From: Streptosporangium subroseum
GTDB lineage: Bacteria > Actinomycetota > Actinomycetes > Streptosporangiales > Streptosporangiaceae
Direction of reading: 5' to 3'
NCBI RefSeq assembly: GCF_900188345.1
Contig: NZ_FZOD01000074.1
Location: 1-46,041, forward strand
Length of the DNA: 46,041 nt
Of this stretch, positions 41,805 through 46,041 are shown one piece after another (the first letter of the stretch is position 1; each line of letters begins with the position of its first letter). The notes below the pieces were generated by a model that was not told where the DNA came from, did no database searches, and was given only the letters and a program-made list of their open reading frames with translations. The translations under genes and the position numbers were made by a program.

Positions 41805-42581
41805 CTAGCGGGCGGGGTCGCGGTTGTAGAGCTTTCTGGCCCACACGTAGCCGACCAGGGCGATGCCGGCGCTCCATGCGATGGCGACGGTCGCGTTGTC
41901 GCCCATCGGGGTGCCGAGCAGCAGGGATCGCAGGGTCTCGATGAGCGGGGTGAACGGCTGGTGCTCGGCGAACCAGCGCAACGCGCCGGGCATGGAGTCG
42001 GTGGGGACGAAGCCGCTGCCGAACAGGGGCAGGAACATCAGCGGCATGGGGATGTTGCTGGCGATCTCGACAGTGGGAGAGAGCAGGCCGAGCGCGGCCG
42101 ACAACCAGGTGAGGCCGAGGACGAACAGGGTCAGGATGCCGAGCGCGGCGAGCCACTGCAGAGGGCCGGTGGTCGAGCGGAACCCGAGAAGTACGGCGAT
42201 GCCGGTGACGACGGCGACCCCGAGCAGGGTCTGGATCATGCTGCCGAGCACGTGACCGGTCGGGACGGAGGCGCGGGTGATGGCCATGGTCCGGAAGCGG
42301 GCAACGATGCCCTCGGTCATGTCGGTTGCGACGGTCACCGCGGTGGCGGTGGTGGCTGAGGCGACCGTCATCAGGATGATGCCGGGGGTGACATAGGCGA
42401 GATAGTCGGCGCGGCCACCTGCCTGGCCGAGCCCCGCGCCGAGGGTGCCGCCGAAGACGTAGACGAACAGCAGCAGGAAGACGATCGGCATGCCGATGAT
42501 CATGAGGGTGAGGGTGGGGTAGCGGAGCATGTGCCTCAGGTTGCGGCGCAGCATCGTGGCCGAGTCGTGGAGCGCGTTCAT
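41805..42581 (-). CDS. ABC transporter permease, DrrB type
   Basis: A 258-residue ABC-2 permease with six hydrophobic helices. The start ATG at 42581 forms an ATGA overlap with the stop of the ATPase gene. The N-terminal LRRNLRHMLRYPTLTLMIIGMPIVFLLLFVYVFGG and the YVTPGIILMTVASATTATAVTVATDM block are typical of daunorubicin-resistance-like exporters. With the adjacent ATPase it should export a hydrophobic compound; the substrate is unknown. Confidence 0.88.
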   Translation of the reverse strand: MNALHDSATMLRRNLRHMLRYPTLTLMIIGMPIVFLLLFVYVFGGTLGAGLGQAGGRADYLAYVTPGIILMTVASATTATAVTVATDMTEGIVARFRTMAITRASVPTGHVLGSMIQTLLGVAVVTGIAVLLGFRSTTGPLQWLAALGILTLFVLGLTWLSAALGLLSPTVEIASNIPMPLMFLPLFGSGFVPTDSMPGALRWFAEHQPFTPLIETLRSLLLGTPMGDNATVAIAWSAGIALVGYVWARKLYNRDPAR

Positions 42582-43516
42582 CGGGCGGATTCGCTTTCCT
42601 GGGTGAGGGCGAGGAAGACGTCGTCGAGGTCGGGGGTGTGGACGGCCAGTTCGTCGACGGTGACGGAGGCGCCGTCGAGCCAGTCGAGCAGCGCTCGCAG
42701 CGATCTGATGCCGCCGTCGCTGGGGACGTGCAGGGTGAGCGTCTCCTCTTCGCGGGAGATCGGGCGCAGCCCCTGAGACGCCGTCTCGAAGCCGTGTGGG
42801 TCGGCGAAACGCAGGCTGACGTGGCCGCCGGGGACCAGGCGTTTGAGTTCTTCCGCGGTGCCTTGGGCGACCATCTTGCCGTGGTCGAGCACGGCGATCC
42901 GGTCGGCGAGCTGGTCGGCTTCTTCCAGGTACTGGGTGGTGAGGAAGATGGTGACGCCGTGGTCGGCGACGAGGCCGCGGATGATCTGCCACATGGTGCG
43001 GCGGCTGCGCGGGTCCAGGCCGGTGGTGGGCTCGTCGAGGAAGATGATGCGGGGGGCGCCGACGAGGGTCATGGCGAGGTCGAGGCGGCGTCGCATGCCG
43101 CCGGAGTAGGTCGCGGCGGGTTTGCCGGCGGCCTCGGCCAGGTCGAACTGCTCGAGCAGTTCCCGCGCCTGCTCGCGGCCCCGGGATCGGCCCAGGTGGT
43201 GCAGGTCGGCCATGAGGCGGAGGTTCTCCTCACCGGTGAGCAGGCCGTCCACCGCGGAGTACTGGCCGGTGACGCCGATCGCGGCGCGTACGGCCTGGGC
43301 TTCCCTGGTCAGGTGGTGGCCGGCCACCCGGACGTCGCCGCCGTCGGCGGAGATGAGCGTCGAGAGGATCTTCACCATGGTGGTCTTGCCTGCGCCGTTG
43401 GGGCCGAGGAGGGAGAAGACGGTGCCGGCCGGGATGTCCAGGTCGACGCCGTCGAGTACGAGGTGCTTGCCGTAGGCCTTGCGCAGGCCGGTGGTGGAGA
43501 TCGCCGGGTCGGTCAT
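42578..43516 (-). CDS. ABC transporter ATP-binding protein, DrrA type
   Basis: A 312-residue ATPase. Walker A is GPNGAGKTTM, the Q-loop region is GVTGQYSAVDGLLTGEENL, the signature is YSGGMRRRLDLAMTL, Walker B is RIIFLDEPTTGLDPRSR, and the switch is TTQYLEEADQLADRI. The DrrA-type C-terminal extension (about 90 residues) ends in VHTPDLDDVFLALTQ. The position of the switch His is Gln (TTQYL), as in other DrrA members. It overlaps the permease gene by 4 bp. Confidence 0.9.
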   Translation of the reverse strand: MTDPAISTTGLRKAYGKHLVLDGVDLDIPAGTVFSLLGPNGAGKTTMVKILSTLISADGGDVRVAGHHLTREAQAVRAAIGVTGQYSAVDGLLTGEENLRLMADLHHLGRSRGREQARELLEQFDLAEAAGKPAATYSGGMRRRLDLAMTLVGAPRIIFLDEPTTGLDPRSRRTMWQIIRGLVADHGVTIFLTTQYLEEADQLADRIAVLDHGKMVAQGTAEELKRLVPGGHVSLRFADPHGFETASQGLRPISREEETLTLHVPSDGGIRSLRALLDWLDGASVTVDELAVHTPDLDDVFLALTQESESAR

Positions 43517-43558
43517 GATCGGGTCCTTGAAGGTCGGGTGTGGGCTCGGGGCGGCGTT

Positions 43559-44536
43559 TCAGGCTGAGGTGGCGATCAGCGGGCGGGGCCCCGCGTCGAT
43601 GGCCTGCCGTACGGCTCGCCTGGCCGCGATGATCGTCCAGGCGGTGGTGAGCGCGGTGACCAGCGCCGTCGCGGCGAAGGTGGCGAGGGTGGCCGAATCA
43701 GGGTGGATCAGGGACTGGCCGCGTGCGGCCTGCCAGGTCACGACGGCGACCAGGCCGCTGTAGCCGAGGGCGGCGGAACCCACCAGACGGGCACGCACTC
43801 GCTCGTCCCGCAACCAGGCGTACCGGGTGGCCAGGGCGGCCAGGACCGCGGTGAGGACGAGCAGCACCTGGATGCCGTGCAGGCCGAAGAAGTGCGGGAC
43901 GCGGAAGTCTCCACCGGTGACGCTCCAGTTGGTGAGGGGCATGCCGTGGCCGTCGGGGTCGCCGATGCCGTGGCCCTGGTACATGGGGATCTGGGCACCG
44001 TTGGCGTCGGTGACCGTACGGGGATGGATGTCGGTGACCATCCAATAGAGCGGGATGAGCATGCCTACGGTGGCCAGCCCCAGTCCGGCGCGGATCGCGC
44101 GGGTGAGCGCGGGACCGGCGGTGCGCTGGACCAGCACCATGATCCCGATGATCAGTTGCGCGATCAGGATGATCATCACGCCGTAGGTGAGGAACGGGAC
44201 TAGGGCCAGGGTGACGGGATCGCTCTGGTCGGCGTTGAAGTGACTGATGGTGCCACGGGCCGCCTGCAGGGTGATGACGCCGACCTCGACGGTCGCGGCG
44301 ACGGCGAACACGGTGCCGACCCACCAGCCCAGCCGCCTGCCCTTGGTCAGCTTCGACAGCAGCCAGGCGAGCGTCCCGGCGTAGAGGCCGAAGGCGAAGC
44401 CGAACTTCAACGGTTTGACCCACACCGACTCACCCAGCAGCGTGCGGTCGTCGATCAGCAAACCGGCAAGGCAGACGAACATCAGGGTGCACATAAGGCC
44501 CGCGCAGATCAGCAGCGGACGATGCCAGGACTTCAC
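43559..44536 (-). CDS. Eight-helix membrane protein of unknown function
   Basis: A 325-residue integral membrane protein with about eight helices. The GTG at 44536 (GGAG five nt upstream) is preferred; the frame is open to ATG 44587, but that part carries an operator-like repeat. It has a large loop with PMYQGHGIGDPDGHGMPLTNWSV followed by FRVPHFFGLHGIQVLLVL; the clustered His residues could bind a metal or heme. It lies 42 bp upstream of the ABC ATPase gene in the same direction, so it is probably part of the exporter operon. I do not recognise a named family. Confidence 0.75.
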   Translation of the reverse strand: MKSWHRPLLICAGLMCTLMFVCLAGLLIDDRTLLGESVWVKPLKFGFAFGLYAGTLAWLLSKLTKGRRLGWWVGTVFAVAATVEVGVITLQAARGTISHFNADQSDPVTLALVPFLTYGVMIILIAQLIIGIMVLVQRTAGPALTRAIRAGLGLATVGMLIPLYWMVTDIHPRTVTDANGAQIPMYQGHGIGDPDGHGMPLTNWSVTGGDFRVPHFFGLHGIQVLLVLTAVLAALATRYAWLRDERVRARLVGSAALGYSGLVAVVTWQAARGQSLIHPDSATLATFAATALVTALTTAWTIIAARRAVRQAIDAGPRPLIATSA

Positions 44537-44567
44537 AGGAACTCCGATCAAGCTTTTCGTTTCGATA

Positions 44568-44586
44568 TGCAAAAAGCTAGCTTGCA
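44568..44586. promoter_or_regulatory. 19-bp inverted repeat, operator site 1
   Basis: TGCAAAAAGCTAGCTTGCA has TGCAA/TTGCA arms. It lies just upstream of the exporter operon's first gene. Confidence 0.6.
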
Positions 44587-44661
44587 TTCAGATATTCGTC
44601 AACGATGAATCTGCTGGTTGAGTGGGTAAATACGGAGTAATTGCAATGGACTGTCGATGAA

Positions 44662-44680
44662 TGCAAGTGGCTGACTTGCA
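44662..44680. promoter_or_regulatory. 19-bp inverted repeat, operator site 2
   Basis: TGCAAGTGGCTGACTTGCA has TGCAAG/CTTGCA arms, the same length and end bases as site 1, with starts 94 bp apart. Further TTGCAA, ATGCAAG words occur at 44641 and 44696. The region separates the exporter operon from the divergent regulator. Confidence 0.65.
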
Positions 44681-44741
44681 ATGAGATGAGGGTGGATGCA
44701 AGACTGCCCGTCCGTGCGGACGCGACCAGGAAGGCACATCC

Positions 44742-45431
44742 ATGCCCGGAGGCAGGCTGACCCACCAGGACCGCCGGCAGATCGCCGACGGCCTGGCGGA
44801 AGGGCTCACCTATACCGAGATCGCCGTCCGCCTGGACCGGCCGCTGTCCACCGTCACGCGTGAAGTGGCCCGCAACGGCGGACCCGAGGGCTACCAGGCA
44901 GACCAGGCGCACGAGGCCACCCGGGAACGCGCCAGGAGGAGCCAGCCTGCCCCTGGGGAACGCGACGTCGAGGCGGTCGACGCCGTGGAGGAACAGTTCA
45001 TCGAGATCTTGATCAGCACCGGTCTGTCGCGGATGACCGCCCGCGTGCTCGCCAGCCTCTACCTCACCGACAGCGGCAGCCTTACCGCCGCCGAACTCAC
45101 CCGGCACCTTCAGGTCAGCCCGGCCTCCGTCTCCAAGGCCATCGGCGAGCTCGAACAGCAGGAGATGGTCCGCCGCGAACGCGACCCGCGCAGGCGCCGC
45201 GACCGCTACATCATCGACGCCGACGCGCTCTTCCGCGCCTGGATGGCCGGCGCTCGCCAGAACGCCCTGCTGGCCGACTTCGCCCGCCGGGCGGCTGAGA
45301 CCCTCGGGGCCGCCTCGCCCGCAGGGGGCCGGCTGGGGGACGTCGGCGACTTCTTCGACCACGTCGGCCAGGCGATGCTGCAGGCGGCCGAGCAGTGGCG
45401 CGAGGCCCACAACGCCAAGCAAGAGCTGTGA
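44742..45431 (+). CDS. Transcriptional regulator: IS30-type HTH fused to MarR/GbsR-like winged helix
   Basis: A 229-residue protein. Residues 5-48 (RLTHQDRRQIADGLAEGLTY, then TEIAVRLDRPLSTVTREVARNGG) form a helix-turn-helix like the N terminus of IS30 transposases (HTH_38). Residues 80-175 are a winged helix of MarR/GbsR type (ISTGLSRMTARVLASLYLTD, SLTAAELTRHLQVSPASVSK and the wing VRRERDPRRRRDRYIID). The C-terminal helices may dimerise. It is divergent from the exporter operon, with two inverted repeats between, and is most simply a local repressor. Ligand unknown. Confidence 0.8.
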   Translation: MPGGRLTHQDRRQIADGLAEGLTYTEIAVRLDRPLSTVTREVARNGGPEGYQADQAHEATRERARRSQPAPGERDVEAVDAVEEQFIEILISTGLSRMTARVLASLYLTDSGSLTAAELTRHLQVSPASVSKAIGELEQQEMVRRERDPRRRRDRYIIDADALFRAWMAGARQNALLADFARRAAETLGAASPAGGRLGDVGDFFDHVGQAMLQAAEQWREAHNAKQEL

Positions 45432-45777
45432 ACGGCCGATGCTGCTTTAAAAAGATCGAGCAACTATCGGTGACCGCCCGAGACGTGCTCGCCGAGATTG
45501 ATGACTCCCGCCTGCCCGAGGCAGCCTAGCGATGGACGGCTGAACCTATCTCCAGCTTCCACGAGGGTGAGGCCGCCAGTCACCGGTCGTCGCCGGCCCG
45601 CTGCCGTTCCGCGGTGGGGTCGACGGCAAACGGGATGGACAAGCGGAACGTAAGCGTCAGGCCCGGCGAGCGCGGCAAGGGTCTACACGAATTTGCCTCG
45701 GCTGGGAGATTGCTGGGCATCCCTGGCGTGCCCGCGACGGCCTCGTGGTCCATAGTCGGCCTACTCGTGGATAGCGT
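45432..45777. other. Spacer without a supportable gene
   Basis: A short plus-strand frame ending at a TAG at 45527-45529 reads IEQLSVTARDVLAEIDDSRL and PEAA, and could be the tail of a lost gene. I recognise no family, and no other convincing coding signal is seen. Confidence 0.4.
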
Positions 45778-45797
45778 GATATATGGGTTGATATATC
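45778..45797. promoter_or_regulatory. 20-bp palindromic operator upstream of the SnoaL-like gene
   Basis: GATATAT (45778-45784) and ATATATC (45791-45797) form a perfect inverted repeat with a GGGTTG centre. It lies 22 bp before the next start codon, in an AT-rich patch that would also supply a -10. Confidence 0.6.
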
Positions 45798-45818
45798 GAC
45801 CGCGGAGGGGGAACATCC

Positions 45819-46041
45819 ATGGTCGACAAGTGGGAAATCAAGCGCGGGATGGCCGACGCGATCAACGCCCATGACGTGCATCGGTTGCTCGATCTCTTTA
45901 CCGAGGATGCCATCTTTGTCTCTCCCGTAGGAATGGCAGAGGGGCACGAACAGATCGCGTGGCTCTTTGAGCAATTCTTCAAGGGATTTCCGGACCTCCA
46001 CCTAACGGTGTGGTACGAGGCCACCGACACCGACAACCCCA
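45819..46041 (+). CDS. SnoaL-like (NTF2-fold) protein, N-terminal part, cut by window end
   Basis: The frame from ATG 45819, behind GGAGGGGG, is open to the window end (74 codons). The product reads MVDKWEIKRGMADAINAHDV, then LLDLFTEDAIFVSPVGMAEG and FFKGFPDLHLTV. This is the start of a SnoaL/NTF2-like cone fold with the A-hydrophobic-xDDxxF-type pattern of polyketide-cyclase-like proteins. Such proteins range from cyclases to ester isomerases, so no reaction is assigned. It should be about 120-140 residues when complete. Confidence 0.72.
   Translation, partial: MVDKWEIKRGMADAINAHDVHRLLDLFTEDAIFVSPVGMAEGHEQIAWLFEQFFKGFPDLHLTVWYEATDTDNP

Noticed and set aside
45614..45874. 86-codon plus-strand frame before the SnoaL-like gene
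   Set aside because: It has no RBS or recognised motif and runs over the palindromic operator and start of the SnoaL-like gene in another frame.

Overview
This window is a high-GC actinobacterial chromosome segment spanning the replication origin. GTG and TTG starts are frequent, several genes look leaderless, and trxBA has a SigR-type promoter. The order rpmH-dnaA-oriC-dnaN-gnd-recF-dciA-gyrB-gyrA-DUF3566-tRNA-Ile on one side, and yidD/yidC/jag/rsmG/parA/parB then trxA/trxB/sigM/murJ on the other, is the standard mycelial-actinomycete layout. A member of Streptosporangiales or a close relative is most likely; this is inferred from gene order and protein flavour, not from a search.

Left part (1-14.4 kb): the 3' end of inositol-3-phosphate synthase, convergent idi, an MFS exporter overlapping bioA tail to tail, and the CCA-adding enzyme. 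Divergent from that is a rightward run: YbaK-like deacylase, DUF6049 secreted protein, murJ, a membrane pseudokinase, ECF sigma factor sigM with its zinc anti-sigma factor, then trxB-trxA. This is an envelope-assembly and redox-stress block.

Middle (14.4-20.7 kb): GNAT enzyme, PLP aminotransferase, D-Ala-D-Ala-ligase-like ATP-grasp enzyme and threonine aldolase. The spacers here are unusually rich in tandem repeats, inverted repeats and a duplicated gene fragment.

Origin core (19.9-39.7 kb): four parS sites cluster around parAB. The leftward operon rpmH-rnpA-yidD-yidC-jag ends at a strong terminator. dnaA and dnaN flank an approximately 570-bp oriC full of DnaA boxes, and further boxes lie inside dnaA and neighbouring genes. 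A BKACE-family gene sits between dnaN and gnd. gyrA encodes glycine at the position equivalent to Asp94 of M. tuberculosis GyrA, a known quinolone-resistance site. tRNA-Ile(GAT) closes the conserved block.

Right part (39.7-46.0 kb) is accessory: two small genes of unknown function, a transposase remnant, a DrrAB-type ABC exporter with an eight-helix membrane protein, and a divergent regulator that fuses an IS30-type HTH to a MarR/GbsR-like winged helix. The regulator's promoter region carries two 19-bp inverted repeats. The window ends inside a SnoaL-like gene behind a palindromic operator. I found no CRISPR array, prophage or recognisable defence system. The best candidates for novelty are the repeat-rich spacers, the parS-in-terminator palindrome, the DnaA boxes in dnaA, and the regulator/ABC module.
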